This document shows, piece after piece, positions 54,000 through 64,000 of a stretch of DNA of 64,000 nucleotides (within the stretch, counting starts at the first letter, position 1; every line of letters starts with the position of its first letter). Source of the DNA: Hyphochytrium catenoides. Lineage: Eukaryota > Sar > Hyphochytriomycetes > Hyphochytriales > Hyphochytriaceae. Below the pieces are notes generated by a model, which was not told the DNA's origin, did not search any database, and saw only the letters and a program-made list of their open reading frames with translations. The stretch is from assembly GCA_900088475.1 (NCBI GenBank), contig FLMG01003521.1, forward strand, positions 186,001-250,000, written 5' to 3'. The position numbers were made by a program, and so were the translations under genes.

Positions 54000-56900
54000 A
54001 TGTCGACGCTAACCTTCGTTCGCGGTAATTTTCAATCTGCAACTGTAACAAACTTGAACTTTACAACAGTGACAGGGTCAGCTGTGGCTACACCTCGTGA
54101 GATCAAGGATGGACTATCTACAACCAAGGTTGTCAGTCCTTATGGGGCAAAGCTTGCACTGTCTCTGTTTTCCGTTGGAAACTCAAGTACGTCAGCGAAG
54201 TTTACCGATGTTACCGCATCTGATTTTACAGCTGCTGTTGTGGCAGACGCGGCCACGGCGATTGCAGGCATCTCGGCGACGAAAATTATCACGCCAGCCA
54301 CATTGGTTGCTGTCCTGCTGAGACCGCCTAGAATTGGCTCTATCACCCCAGCTAATGCCTCCTTCACTACACTCAAGATGGACTCACTTTCCGGCGCAGT
54401 ACAGGCAGACTCTCAATCAATCAATGACCCTTCAATCCAGAATAAAGTAGTTAACCCCATGGCGGCATACTCCCGGTTCCAAACACCAGGCGCGATCGGG
54501 TCTTCCGTCCCAAACACTGGTACCTTCACCGACCTCACTGTGGATAGTATAACGATGGTAAATGACGTCTTTCAGGTTTCTGAAGGTGGGCTGGGCATAA
54601 ATACCTTCAGTAGGGGTGACCTGCTTGTTGCAAGTGACACCTCGACAATCACCAAACTCCCTATGGGCACTGACGGCCAGTTCCTACAAGCCGATGCCTC
54701 CACCGCCACCGGAGTAAAGTGGGTCGACAACCCTACCGCACAATCTGGAACGGAGACGCTATACAACGCCTCCGATGTAGAAGCTCTGAATGCAGCACTG
54801 AGTAACAAAGCAATCACTCCAGCGAATATACCTGCGCTCTTCTCAGCTCCATATCCTCTCGGTGGCACTAGCAAGCCGGTGGCAAACTTCACCACTATGG
54901 AAGTAAAGGGTACGCTAACGCTGACCAACCCCTTGCCAGCCAAGTCAGGGGCCACCGGCATGTCCACCTTCAGTAAGGGTGACCTCCTTGTCGCAACAGA
55001 CCCGACTACTCTAAGCGTCTTGCCACTTGATGCGACAACGGGAAAGTACCTTGTCACAGACTCATCCACAACGACAGGTTTGAAATGGACAACAGTTCCC
55101 CAGCTTACCATCAAGACAACAGGAGGTGGAAGCGCCACCTTGCCTGCCGGTGCTCTCCCTAAGGACTACTTGCGGCTTGGTGCCGCCACCCGGTTGTCTC
55201 CTACCACTTTGAAGATTGACTCTGTGTACGCTCGTGACTCAACCAACACATCAAACATTATGATTACAACACCAACCACAGTAGATATTCACTCATGGGG
55301 TTCAGCTGACAGTGTCTACATGGGGCCCAGACTCTCAGGAGTGATGACCACATCCGGCCGGCGTCTGAGCGGCATAGACTCTCAGTTCACAACCGAGGTT
55401 AGTGTAGGTGATCAGCTTCGTATTGGAGATGATCTCCTCAAAGTAACTAAGATAGATAGCAATAGCCTACTACGAGTGGAGAAGCCCTTTGCACCTCTCG
55501 ATGGCGCCGCATCGCTTGTCAACGGCACTGTGGGCTGCAGGATCAGCACTGCCGATGCCCGGTTCGGTAGTAGCTCTCTATCGGTAACCACAACCAATAC
55601 TTTCACTCTAACCGGAGTCAATGACAATGTCAATCACTTTACTATTGAGTTTTGGTTCAATCCTCAAAATGTAGTAGCAGCCATTAACATTCTAAGTGTT
55701 GCGACCCGTGGGATCAACATCACCTTCACTACGGCGAAACGCATTACAGTCACCACCGCACTGGGTACACTAACCTCTAGACTCCCACTGCAGCTCGGCA
55801 AGTGGCAGCACTTCGCCTTGTCATATGATGGTGTAAGCACACGACTGTTCATAGATGGTGTGGCCGCCTTCGAACCTAACGTACTCTCTCACATTGAATG
55901 GCAGTCAGATATGAAGTTCTGGACCTATCTTAGTCTATTCAATAACACCACGGCTACCTACTCCATTGATGAGCTTCGTATCAGCAACATCTGTAAGTAC
56001 AGTGAGCCCTTCACTCCACGTAACTCTCAGTTCACTGTAGGACCACATACCTTGTTTCTAAACCATTTCGAGTCCACGGATGGTAGCACAACAATCGCAG
56101 CACTTGACGAGACAAAGCAAGGCGCGGTATCCTTCGGGGCTGTCAGCAAGGTACTGCCCACCAAGACGAAGCTATGTCTCTATGCGCTGACACTGACTGA
56201 CGCTACGTCCACTTTGCAATTCTTGCCATATGATTCTCAAGCGGGAGACTCACTCACAGGGGTTTCGTCTGTTAGCAAGTATGCTCAGCTACCATACTAC
56301 TTTGAAATAAACTCAGATGGACAGGTTAGCAGAGCGGGGCTTGTCTCTACGTCCAAACTTGGAACTTCTTCCTTTGACACAATGAAGGTTACCTCGGGAC
56401 GTACGGCCTCTGTTAGCTACAGGACAACTGATGCTCTATCACGACCAGTGATTGCCAAGGACCAAGTAATAGACCTATCTACAACATTCCTTGACTCCAG
56501 CCCAAGTCAGGAACTCTATCAGAGCTGTATTCTACTAGGCACAGTTGCTGTTAGCGGAACCACAATCACGGGTACTGGGACCACCTTCACGACACACTTC
56601 GCAGTCGGGGATATTATCTTAATCAATAACACTCAGGAAAGACTAACCGTAACTACTATAACAAGCGACACCTCACTCACAGTGAGTGCTGCGGGCACTA
56701 ACACAACTGGGTCCAAGTATGCGAAACTGACCACCGCCGCACCTACACCTACAACAAACAATGCGACAGGGACAGCTCAAGTGTATGGCACAAAGGTCAT
56801 TGGGAACGGAACAGCGTTCACTAGTGAGCTCGCCGTAGGAGATATGGTCCGTCTGACGCCATCAGGCAGTGCAGCATACGTGAAGTCGATCATAAATGAT

Positions 56901-59900
56901 AGTTCGCTGGAGCTGCAGACCAGCGCGGCATTAAAGAGGCCAGACGTGATCTGGCGGAACCCTGCACCACCTGCAGCATCATCAGCTGTGGGTAACTGGA
57001 ATGGGTTTGTCCAGATGGTATCCAGCCAGCGACCGACTTACTACTATGGGTTCAGTACAAGACCTGGGCCAATCCCGAAGAGAACTATAGAAGCTCCACC
57101 AACTGCTATGTCATCGAGTACACTGACTGTTAACGGAGAGTCCTATTTTGTTACAACTAGTAGCACAGCTTCTCAAGCTTTCTATGCCTTTGATGGTAAT
57201 GCCAGTACCTATTGGATGTCGGGTGCGAATTATACCTCATCAACTGGTGTAGCATTGACCACATACCCGACGACAGTCAACGGTGGCACAGTAATTTATG
57301 GGGACTGGCTACAGTTACAGCTACCGAAGGCGGCTGCTCTGGCCAACTATACCTTTGTTGCAGCTTCAACACTAGAGACAACAAGGTCGCCCCGGCAATG
57401 GTACATCCTTGGCTCAATGGATGGCACAGCTTGGACACAGATCTCTCTTGTCTCCAGTATTACTGACTGGTCTACTACGAATACTGTGAAGACGTACATC
57501 GTGAACTCCTCCGCCCGATACTTGTACTATAGATTTGTCATTACACAGGTAGGAAACTTGACAACGGGTGGGACAAATCAGGCAACTGCAGTTTTGTCTA
57601 CTCTCAGTCTTCGGGTGGATCTCTCTGATCCAACGCTGCCGCTTACACCTTTGCCCTATGTTAGATTTGATCGTGCAAGTACACAGCATCTAGTAGCCAA
57701 TAGACCTGTGACGCTGAACGGTGGTACTAATGGTGGTGTGACGATAGTAGCATTTGTTAACCTCTCAAACCCTGGGTCATATGAGCGTCTCCTGGACTTC
57801 TCTCACACTCGCGACTCGACCAATTCTGATGTCGTGGTGTTCGCGAGGTTTGCCACCAACAACCAACTTACCTTTGTGGTAACAAACGGCGGGACAGTCC
57901 TTTTTCAAGTAACTACTGGGACAATACTTACTAACAACGGATGGTGTGTAGCCGTGGCCCGCATGCAGAACTCGCCGTTGCTAGCCACCATCCACGTCGA
58001 TGGTGCGCTAGCAGCATCGGGTACACCCAGCGCCGGAATGACTAACAGAACAACCACTGTCTCAAATTTCGTTTGTCGCTCAAGATCTACTGCCGATACT
58101 GCTTTCGAGGGTGGCTTGCGTGCGTTGTATGTCTATGACTATGCATTGTCTGATACTGAGATCTCTACAGTCACGTATGCATTGAGGGCAGGTGACGCTG
58201 CGCCGAGTGTCACCCGAGTGCCTGTTGTTTCACTGTCGCCAGAGCCTGTATCGATGTTGCCTGTCGCGGGACTCTCCAAGTTCGGACTACAGTTCAGCCA
58301 AGCCACTGCAGGAAGCCAGCCACAGCTTACGCTGGATGGTCTGAATCAACCGCCGGTGTTATCGTTTGTGGCAGGTACTTCCAAGAGCGTTGCTACATAT
58401 GGGTCATCTGGCGGATCTCTAAGCACTACATTTGCAAAGTTTGGGTCAACTTCGCTTAGCCTGGGAAGTTACAATAGCGCCAACTTCTTCCAAATTACAT
58501 CGGTACCAGCAACAACATCGACCTCACCATGGACAATAGAGTTCTGGTGGTACTTTGATGGCATTACTAGTGGTTACAGAAACATATGCTGGGACCCGTT
58601 CTGGACATCACTTCAAATATTCACGGCTACTGCTTCGAACATCCCTAAAATCTACTTAAGCTCAAATAACTCCAGCTGGAACATCTTCAGTAACGGTGGT
58701 ACGATTGCATTAGTTACAGGTTGGAATCATGTCGCTTTGTCATGGGATGGCTCCACTTATAGATATTTCGTCCAAGGCGCGTTGTCTGCTTCCACTGCAT
58801 CGACGCTCCAAGTATACACCTCGTTATGGAGCTGTATACGATTTGGCAACGCGGGAGGTGGATACTACGACGAGCTCAGAATTAGCAACACTTGTAGATA
58901 CGCAGCGGTGTTCACGCCGCCAACAACAGCATTTGTCACTGATACAAGTACAATCACACTTCAACACTTTGAAGGCGTTAATGGCGGCGTAATACCTGAG
59001 AGCGAGGGACCACCTGGTAATGCTTCGTCATTACAGAGTACCACCCCTGTATCCTTCCAGATGGGTAACGGATCTTCTGATGGCTTCACCTGTCTAGTAC
59101 TTTTCCGCTTCACAACTGGGCTGATCACTGGAACAACAGCAGATGCTATTTTCAACTTCGAAGACTCAACAGCAGCTAACACTAATGCTATCCGCCTCCT
59201 GAGGACAACTGGAACTGCAGGACTTACTATGACTATACTCAACGGTACTGCTGCATATATCAATCTAGCGTCGACAGCCGTGTTTGTGGAGAATACATGG
59301 CACGTCGGTGCCTTCCGGTATCAGAAATCAACAACAACCGCACAGTTCTTCCGCAATGGAATATCCCTCAGCTCCACAACCGTTGGATCCCCAGGCAACA
59401 CTCGTACCTTGAACAACAATACTATTGGTAGACAAGGAAGTACGAACTTCCAAGGTGACATCAGGTCGGCCTACTTCTTTGACACGGCCCTAAGTGATGC
59501 TGACTTGACTACGTTGTCAGACTCTATGATTAACGGAACTCCGTACACCATCACTCCGAGTCCCACATTATCAATCGATCCTACATCTAATTTTGAGTTT
59601 CAAACTAATCGTCTTGTCACTTCAGAAAAGAAGTTTGGAGTGAGCTCACTCGGACCATCACGGCCAGCAACTGCTTTGATCCCATATGTGCCTAACGTCT
59701 TGTATGCTTACACGATTGAGTGCTGGTTCCGTTTGCCTACAGTTCCCCTTGTTGATACAACTATAGTATCTTATCTGAACCGAGCTAGAGGATCAGGAAA
59801 CAGCGGTGGCGTTCTAGACAGTATGGCCATTGCAGTGGACCCTGCTGGAAAGCTCACATTCTCCAAGGTAACTCAATTCTCATCTACCACCACACAAAGC

Positions 59901-62900
59901 ATAAATCAGACCAACATCATAACAGTAGACCCTGAGATGTGGCATCATGTAGCACTCTGCCAGGACCTTAACAGCTTGAAACTCTACTTGGATGGGGATG
60001 CCGTCTATACAAGCACTACTGCACTCTTCCCCAGTCCGGAAGCTTTGGGGTCCGTCACGGTGGGGTCCTTCCCTTATAATGCCTATGTAGATGAGCTTCG
60101 GGTCTCGAGTATCGTCCGCTACCCCAACGACTTCACTCCTGACGAGACACCGTTCTCAAGGGATAGCGAGACACTTCTTCTCAAACACTTTGATGGTACA
60201 GATGGACAAACGAGTTTAACGGATGCTGATGATTCCGTGAATGAACTGACAGGTCAGACGCTCACCAAGGTTGTTAGGAGTCGAACAGAGCTGGCTCTAC
60301 AAGGAACATTCTATTGCTTCGGACAGTGTGTATATGGAGTTGGGACTGGCTTCTCATCAAGCCTGAAGCATGGCGACAAACTATATTTCCCATGCATTGA
60401 CAAGACAACCATGGTCACCAATGTTGTCACAGATGACCTCCTGTTTGTCAGTGACATACTAACTCCAAAGAGTAATCCATATAATGTCAAGTACTCTGTC
60501 TGTGGAACAACTTATGTTTCCAACAGAGAGTCACGTTTCAATGGGACTTCGTTGTATGTTGGTAGTGCCGCAGGCTCTATGCTTACCGTGCAGGGTCCAC
60601 CAGTATCCCTGTTAGCTCCTAACAACTATCAGTTCACTGTGGAGTTCTGGTTTTTGTCAGCCGCCACAGGTTATCCATCGGAAGGAGTTCTGTTCAGTGC
60701 CAAGTACTCAAGCACTGGATCTACAACTACCTCAAAGTGTTTTCGTGTTTCTATAGATAGCACAGGCTTGTACCTAGCCGACGGCACCCTGATTTCGAGT
60801 AAGGCCGCAGTGCAGAACCTGAACGGCTGGAACCATGTCGCAGTAATGGGCTACGGTGACATCCTCTATCTAGCGCTCAATGGCCAGATTGTTGCGAACA
60901 TGGCCTATACTATAGAGCCTGCTACCTTTGTTGCTTTCAATCTAGGAAGCAGAGAGGCCGCCGTGACAGCTTCGGTCAATGCTTACTACGACGAGCTTCG
61001 CATCAGTACGGTGGTCCGATATCCGTCGTCTGGGTTTGAACCACCACAACGCCGCTTCATGAGAGATGACTATACCATATTCTTGAATCACTTTGATGGT
61101 ACAGATGGTAGTAAGAATATCACACTCTCGGATGAGCTGCAGAGTGACTATAGCTTAAGCAACGTCGTGGCTTACCCCATAACTGGCTGGGCTCAGAATA
61201 GGAATGCAATCACTTTCAACAGTAGCAATTCAATGCTTGTCAACGATGTTGTTCAGGGCTATGCTTCCACCTTTACCACGAGCGTCGTTCCAGGAGATAC
61301 CATCCTTATTGGGAATAGAAAGTTAAAAGTAGCTTCTGTGCTATCAGACACAATGCTAAAGACAACTCAGGTTGATAACACCACGCCACTCGCCATGAGT
61401 TACGGCACGGTAGCGATCACAGCTTCTGGCAAATTTGGAAGCTATTTATCTATATCAGCAGGAGTGAACAACGCAATGATCATCTCTAACATTCACCGTC
61501 AGGCATTCAATGGCCTTTACACTTTAGAATTTTGGTTTAGTACAAGTGCTGCAAACCCACTCTCCCAGGGTTGTAAGATTCTAACAGTACAGAAGACTGG
61601 TTACTCTGGAAACATTATAATGTCAGTCACTAGTAGTCGAAATATAAGTGCAATCATCTTCGATGACTTGAATACGGTTTCTGTCACATCCAGTAACACA
61701 CTTCCTACGGCATGGACTCATATTGCTTTGTCCTACGATGGGTCCCGCTACTTGCTAGCTGTGGGTGGGACAACCACTGCCAGTACACCCACTACTGTTA
61801 AGCTCTATGGAAACGCAAACACCTCAATACAGTTTGGCACTGACCAGAACTATAATACCAGCTTCGATGAGCTCAGACTAAGCTCCGTACCGCGCTACTC
61901 TACAGCCACCTTCACACCACCAACTACACCATTCGGTGAAGATGGTCATACCTTGTTGCTCTATCATTTTGACACGGCAAACCAGCTGTACCCGGGCACG
62001 GCGTGGAGCTATACCCCCGTCGGTAATGACTGGGCAGTCTCCACAGCCAACAACCAGTCTGCCATTGGAAGTGCGGGTGGTGCCCTTTACCTTGGTACCT
62101 CGATGTCAAGCTATATCAAAGTGAGCAACATAGTGGCACCACCTTCCGTTAACCCTACGAGTAGCTGGACCATCGACTTCTGGCTTAGAGTACCTACTGC
62201 CCCTGCGACTAACCGTACGGTCATCGGTGCTACTATCAACGGTACCATTGCAGGACTCCTGATACAAGTTACCTCTAGTCCCAGTATTAGCATAAGAATG
62301 GGTACCAAACTTGGGCTGTCTGATCTTATCAATGCGACGGTCGCAGGGACTCCGTTTGCAGCCAACACCTGGACACACGTTGCACTTGTCTGCAACCTGA
62401 ATGCCTATACTCTGTACATCAATGGTGCAGCTCAGACGCTTACTACCATCACAGGACAGATGTACAGCGGCTTCTGGTCTAACATGGCCATAGGCGACCC
62501 CATGGGTAAGATATCGTTTAGTGGTTACATAGACGAGCTGAGAATAACCAAGACAGCTAAGTGGACTGCTAACTTCACTGCCACCACTGGCATCGGAAGA
62601 GACGCTAATACCATCCTCTATGAGGACTTCCAACGAACGGACCTATCTGCTATCTTCAACAGCACACAGGGGTTAAACAACATCTCTTCACGGCCTATTG
62701 ATGCTTCTGCTTATGGTATGCCACTCAACGACTTCAGACTGTTCCGCCAACGACCTACAAAGAATGATCATCTCTATACATATCTAGTTAGTGGTACCGG
62801 GAAGCAGCCGCAGCTGATGCTGTCAACCGCTAACATGGACTCAGGAGAACAGATCTCCACTGTACCGACCGGTTACTCGCTATCGATGGTCAAGCAACTA

Positions 62901-64000
62901 CCCTATGTTCTCACGTATGGTACTGACGGAAATTTGATTAACTCAGCTATTGAAAGAAAGAGAGTACGGTTCCTCAAGAAACCCGTGATAACAATCAACA
63001 CGCCATCAAAGACCACTTGGTACCTCGTGGATCTCACGGCTTTCCTACCGCCAACAGCTTTAGCTATAGAAGGTAACGTCTCAACGCCAGATACTACAAG
63101 TGGCACAGCAACCGGAACTACGTGGAGTGGGTCTCAAAACGTATACCTGTCATCATCAAGCACTGGTCTTAATCCACGATCGATAAACTGGTTTAATCCT
63201 CTTAACGCGTCGCTACTTTTATGGCTCGACGCTGCAGATAGCTCCACGGTTACCTTTAGAAATAGTAATGTTGTTGATCGATGGAGGGATAAGTCTGGCA
63301 ATGGGCTTGATGCCGTAGCGACCGTGTATGACAATGCCAACTCTCTCATCACCTACACAACAGTCAACGGAGTACCGGTAATGTATTTTACCCGCACCAC
63401 CAACATCTTCAAGGTAAGCGGTCTTCCAATTCTCCAACAAACGACACTGGTCATGGTCATGAGGCCCATTACCCGAGATGGGTATCTGATAACTTCAGAT
63501 TACGCAACCAATGGGAACACATATAGTTCCGGGTTCCTGCAGCTACAGAACTCTACAAATCTTAATTATGGCGTATACACACCCACAAACACATGGCCGT
63601 CCATACCAGTTATTACCAATACTACCATGAACACAATCTATGTGGTGACCATATGCGATGCAATAACCACTACGAGCACGTATAGTCAGGGAGTCATAAC
63701 AAATAATGCAAGTACCGCGTTTTCGGCTATCCCCAATAGGAACTATCTGAATTTGAACATTGGTGGAAGACCGGAGGGAGACTACTATTTCAATGGGCAT
63801 ATTTGTGAAGTCCAGCTCTATAACGGGGTGATTACTGACAACGAGCGTATCCAGATTGAGACAAGCCTCGCTGCGAAGTGGGGAGCAACAAACATCAACA
63901 CCGTGAGCCGATCATCTGATACCCTACAAGTGCCAGTAAGCAATGGGCAGATGTACGTCAAGTCAGACGCAACTAAAGTTAACCTTAACCTCCATGGTTA
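54000..64000 (+). CDS. Second giant modular adhesin-like protein, 3' end outside window (3333+ aa)
   Basis: The frame opens at the ATG at 54000 and stays open to the window end, so the gene is truncated by the window. The N-terminus parallels the first giant protein ('MSTLTFVRGNFQSATVTNLN' and 'ATKIITPATL'). Fibre modules are at about residues 196 and 317 ('GGLGINTFSRGDLLV'). LamG-like domains centre at about 546, 1222, 1510, 1690-1840, 1904, 2211, 2507 and 2722. An F5/8C-like unit lies at about 1036-1188 ('GDWLQLQLPKAAALANYTF'). A jelly-roll domain beginning 'LLLWLDAADSSTV' starts near 3070. No NHL propeller is seen. It is a paralogue of the gene at 39859, built from the same kit in a different order. 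Likely a virion surface protein. Confidence 0.9.
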   Translation, partial: MSTLTFVRGNFQSATVTNLNFTTVTGSAVATPREIKDGLSTTKVVSPYGAKLALSLFSVGNSSTSAKFTDVTASDFTAAVVADAATAIAGISATKIITPATLVAVLLRPPRIGSITPANASFTTLKMDSLSGAVQADSQSINDPSIQNKVVNPMAAYSRFQTPGAIGSSVPNTGTFTDLTVDSITMVNDVFQVSEGGLGINTFSRGDLLVASDTSTITKLPMGTDGQFLQADASTATGVKWVDNPTAQSGTETLYNASDVEALNAALSNKAITPANIPALFSAPYPLGGTSKPVANFTTMEVKGTLTLTNPLPAKSGATGMSTFSKGDLLVATDPTTLSVLPLDATTGKYLVTDSSTTTGLKWTTVPQLTIKTTGGGSATLPAGALPKDYLRLGAATRLSPTTLKIDSVYARDSTNTSNIMITTPTTVDIHSWGSADSVYMGPRLSGVMTTSGRRLSGIDSQFTTEVSVGDQLRIGDDLLKVTKIDSNSLLRVEKPFAPLDGAASLVNGTVGCRISTADARFGSSSLSVTTTNTFTLTGVNDNVNHFTIEFWFNPQNVVAAINILSVATRGINITFTTAKRITVTTALGTLTSRLPLQLGKWQHFALSYDGVSTRLFIDGVAAFEPNVLSHIEWQSDMKFWTYLSLFNNTTATYSIDELRISNICKYSEPFTPRNSQFTVGPHTLFLNHFESTDGSTTIAALDETKQGAVSFGAVSKVLPTKTKLCLYALTLTDATSTLQFLPYDSQAGDSLTGVSSVSKYAQLPYYFEINSDGQVSRAGLVSTSKLGTSSFDTMKVTSGRTASVSYRTTDALSRPVIAKDQVIDLSTTFLDSSPSQELYQSCILLGTVAVSGTTITGTGTTFTTHFAVGDIILINNTQERLTVTTITSDTSLTVSAAGTNTTGSKYAKLTTAAPTPTTNNATGTAQVYGTKVIGNGTAFTSELAVGDMVRLTPSGSAAYVKSIINDSSLELQTSAALKRPDVIWRNPAPPAASSAVGNWNGFVQMVSSQRPTYYYGFSTRPGPIPKRTIEAPPTAMSSSTLTVNGESYFVTTSSTASQAFYAFDGNASTYWMSGANYTSSTGVALTTYPTTVNGGTVIYGDWLQLQLPKAAALANYTFVAASTLETTRSPRQWYILGSMDGTAWTQISLVSSITDWSTTNTVKTYIVNSSARYLYYRFVITQVGNLTTGGTNQATAVLSTLSLRVDLSDPTLPLTPLPYVRFDRASTQHLVANRPVTLNGGTNGGVTIVAFVNLSNPGSYERLLDFSHTRDSTNSDVVVFARFATNNQLTFVVTNGGTVLFQVTTGTILTNNGWCVAVARMQNSPLLATIHVDGALAASGTPSAGMTNRTTTVSNFVCRSRSTADTAFEGGLRALYVYDYALSDTEISTVTYALRAGDAAPSVTRVPVVSLSPEPVSMLPVAGLSKFGLQFSQATAGSQPQLTLDGLNQPPVLSFVAGTSKSVATYGSSGGSLSTTFAKFGSTSLSLGSYNSANFFQITSVPATTSTSPWTIEFWWYFDGITSGYRNICWDPFWTSLQIFTATASNIPKIYLSSNNSSWNIFSNGGTIALVTGWNHVALSWDGSTYRYFVQGALSASTASTLQVYTSLWSCIRFGNAGGGYYDELRISNTCRYAAVFTPPTTAFVTDTSTITLQHFEGVNGGVIPESEGPPGNASSLQSTTPVSFQMGNGSSDGFTCLVLFRFTTGLITGTTADAIFNFEDSTAANTNAIRLLRTTGTAGLTMTILNGTAAYINLASTAVFVENTWHVGAFRYQKSTTTAQFFRNGISLSSTTVGSPGNTRTLNNNTIGRQGSTNFQGDIRSAYFFDTALSDADLTTLSDSMINGTPYTITPSPTLSIDPTSNFEFQTNRLVTSEKKFGVSSLGPSRPATALIPYVPNVLYAYTIECWFRLPTVPLVDTTIVSYLNRARGSGNSGGVLDSMAIAVDPAGKLTFSKVTQFSSTTTQSINQTNIITVDPEMWHHVALCQDLNSLKLYLDGDAVYTSTTALFPSPEALGSVTVGSFPYNAYVDELRVSSIVRYPNDFTPDETPFSRDSETLLLKHFDGTDGQTSLTDADDSVNELTGQTLTKVVRSRTELALQGTFYCFGQCVYGVGTGFSSSLKHGDKLYFPCIDKTTMVTNVVTDDLLFVSDILTPKSNPYNVKYSVCGTTYVSNRESRFNGTSLYVGSAAGSMLTVQGPPVSLLAPNNYQFTVEFWFLSAATGYPSEGVLFSAKYSSTGSTTTSKCFRVSIDSTGLYLADGTLISSKAAVQNLNGWNHVAVMGYGDILYLALNGQIVANMAYTIEPATFVAFNLGSREAAVTASVNAYYDELRISTVVRYPSSGFEPPQRRFMRDDYTIFLNHFDGTDGSKNITLSDELQSDYSLSNVVAYPITGWAQNRNAITFNSSNSMLVNDVVQGYASTFTTSVVPGDTILIGNRKLKVASVLSDTMLKTTQVDNTTPLAMSYGTVAITASGKFGSYLSISAGVNNAMIISNIHRQAFNGLYTLEFWFSTSAANPLSQGCKILTVQKTGYSGNIIMSVTSSRNISAIIFDDLNTVSVTSSNTLPTAWTHIALSYDGSRYLLAVGGTTTASTPTTVKLYGNANTSIQFGTDQNYNTSFDELRLSSVPRYSTATFTPPTTPFGEDGHTLLLYHFDTANQLYPGTAWSYTPVGNDWAVSTANNQSAIGSAGGALYLGTSMSSYIKVSNIVAPPSVNPTSSWTIDFWLRVPTAPATNRTVIGATINGTIAGLLIQVTSSPSISIRMGTKLGLSDLINATVAGTPFAANTWTHVALVCNLNAYTLYINGAAQTLTTITGQMYSGFWSNMAIGDPMGKISFSGYIDELRITKTAKWTANFTATTGIGRDANTILYEDFQRTDLSAIFNSTQGLNNISSRPIDASAYGMPLNDFRLFRQRPTKNDHLYTYLVSGTGKQPQLMLSTANMDSGEQISTVPTGYSLSMVKQLPYVLTYGTDGNLINSAIERKRVRFLKKPVITINTPSKTTWYLVDLTAFLPPTALAIEGNVSTPDTTSGTATGTTWSGSQNVYLSSSSTGLNPRSINWFNPLNASLLLWLDAADSSTVTFRNSNVVDRWRDKSGNGLDAVATVYDNANSLITYTTVNGVPVMYFTRTTNIFKVSGLPILQQTTLVMVMRPITRDGYLITSDYATNGNTYSSGFLQLQNSTNLNYGVYTPTNTWPSIPVITNTTMNTIYVVTICDAITTTSTYSQGVITNNASTAFSAIPNRNYLNLNIGGRPEGDYYFNGHICEVQLYNGVITDNERIQIETSLAAKWGATNINTVSRSSDTLQVPVSNGQMYVKSDATKVNLNLHG

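Noticed and set aside
1-64000. tRNA, rRNA, CRISPR arrays and insertion sequences
   Set aside because: I saw no cloverleaf-like gene, no regularly spaced short repeats with unique spacers, and no transposase. A tRNA scan could still find something missed by eye.

Overview
This window looks like a piece of a large nucleocytoplasmic DNA virus (Nucleocytoviricota) that infects a protist, probably an amoeba. Dense intron-free genes lie on both strands, often with overlapping ends. They include a family-B DNA polymerase with an intein, a poxvirus A22-type Holliday junction resolvase, a protein resembling the poxvirus early transcription factor large subunit, candidate TBP-like and VLTF-2-like factors, a CK1/VRK-type kinase, a ubiquitin-specific protease, zincins, and two histone H3 genes. 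I see no rRNA, tRNA or CRISPR array. I placed starts at ATG codons, because TTG/GTG starts are not expected in this group. Family names rest on motifs read by eye.

Layout. (1) 1-10 kb: end of a fibre-like protein, the polymerase, small membrane proteins, kinase, USP, a gene made of two fused tandem copies, and a zincin. (2) 10-14 kb: a zinc-finger protein, then a gene-poor area with a strong stem-loop and a duplicated coiled-coil gene cassette that carries its own 5' and 3' repeats. (3) 14-23 kb: a Ser/Gly-rich protein, the resolvase, a polytopic membrane protein, a RING protein, a stand-alone Hint-like protein, a VLTF-2-like factor, and two ankyrin-like paralogues, one frameshifted. (4) 23-30 kb: a broken phosphatidylserine decarboxylase, a TBP-like factor, the 1259-aa VETF-large-like protein and a membrane zincin. 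(5) 30-36 kb: a second RING paralogue, a fibre protein, mannose-1-phosphate guanylyltransferase and membrane proteins. (6) 36-39.6 kb: a histone locus with a divergent H3, tandem repeats, an unknown gene, an inverted H3 fragment, and an H3 whose core closely resembles eukaryotic H3 but which carries a long coiled-coil and acidic tail. (7) 39.6-64 kb: two giant adhesin-like genes (4651 aa and at least 3333 aa) built from LamG/ConA-like, F5/8C-like and NHL-propeller modules. The first is flanked by short inverted repeats 14 kb apart.

Taken together the window combines replication (polymerase, resolvase), virus-encoded transcription, chromatin-like packaging (H3), host ubiquitin and kinase signalling, and a particle surface of fibres and giant lectin-like proteins, probably glycosylated with help from the GDP-mannose enzyme. 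The most unusual items are the H3 with a coiled-coil extension, the Hint protein with Met where the nucleophile should be, the inverted repeats around the giant gene, and the duplicated coiled-coil cassette.
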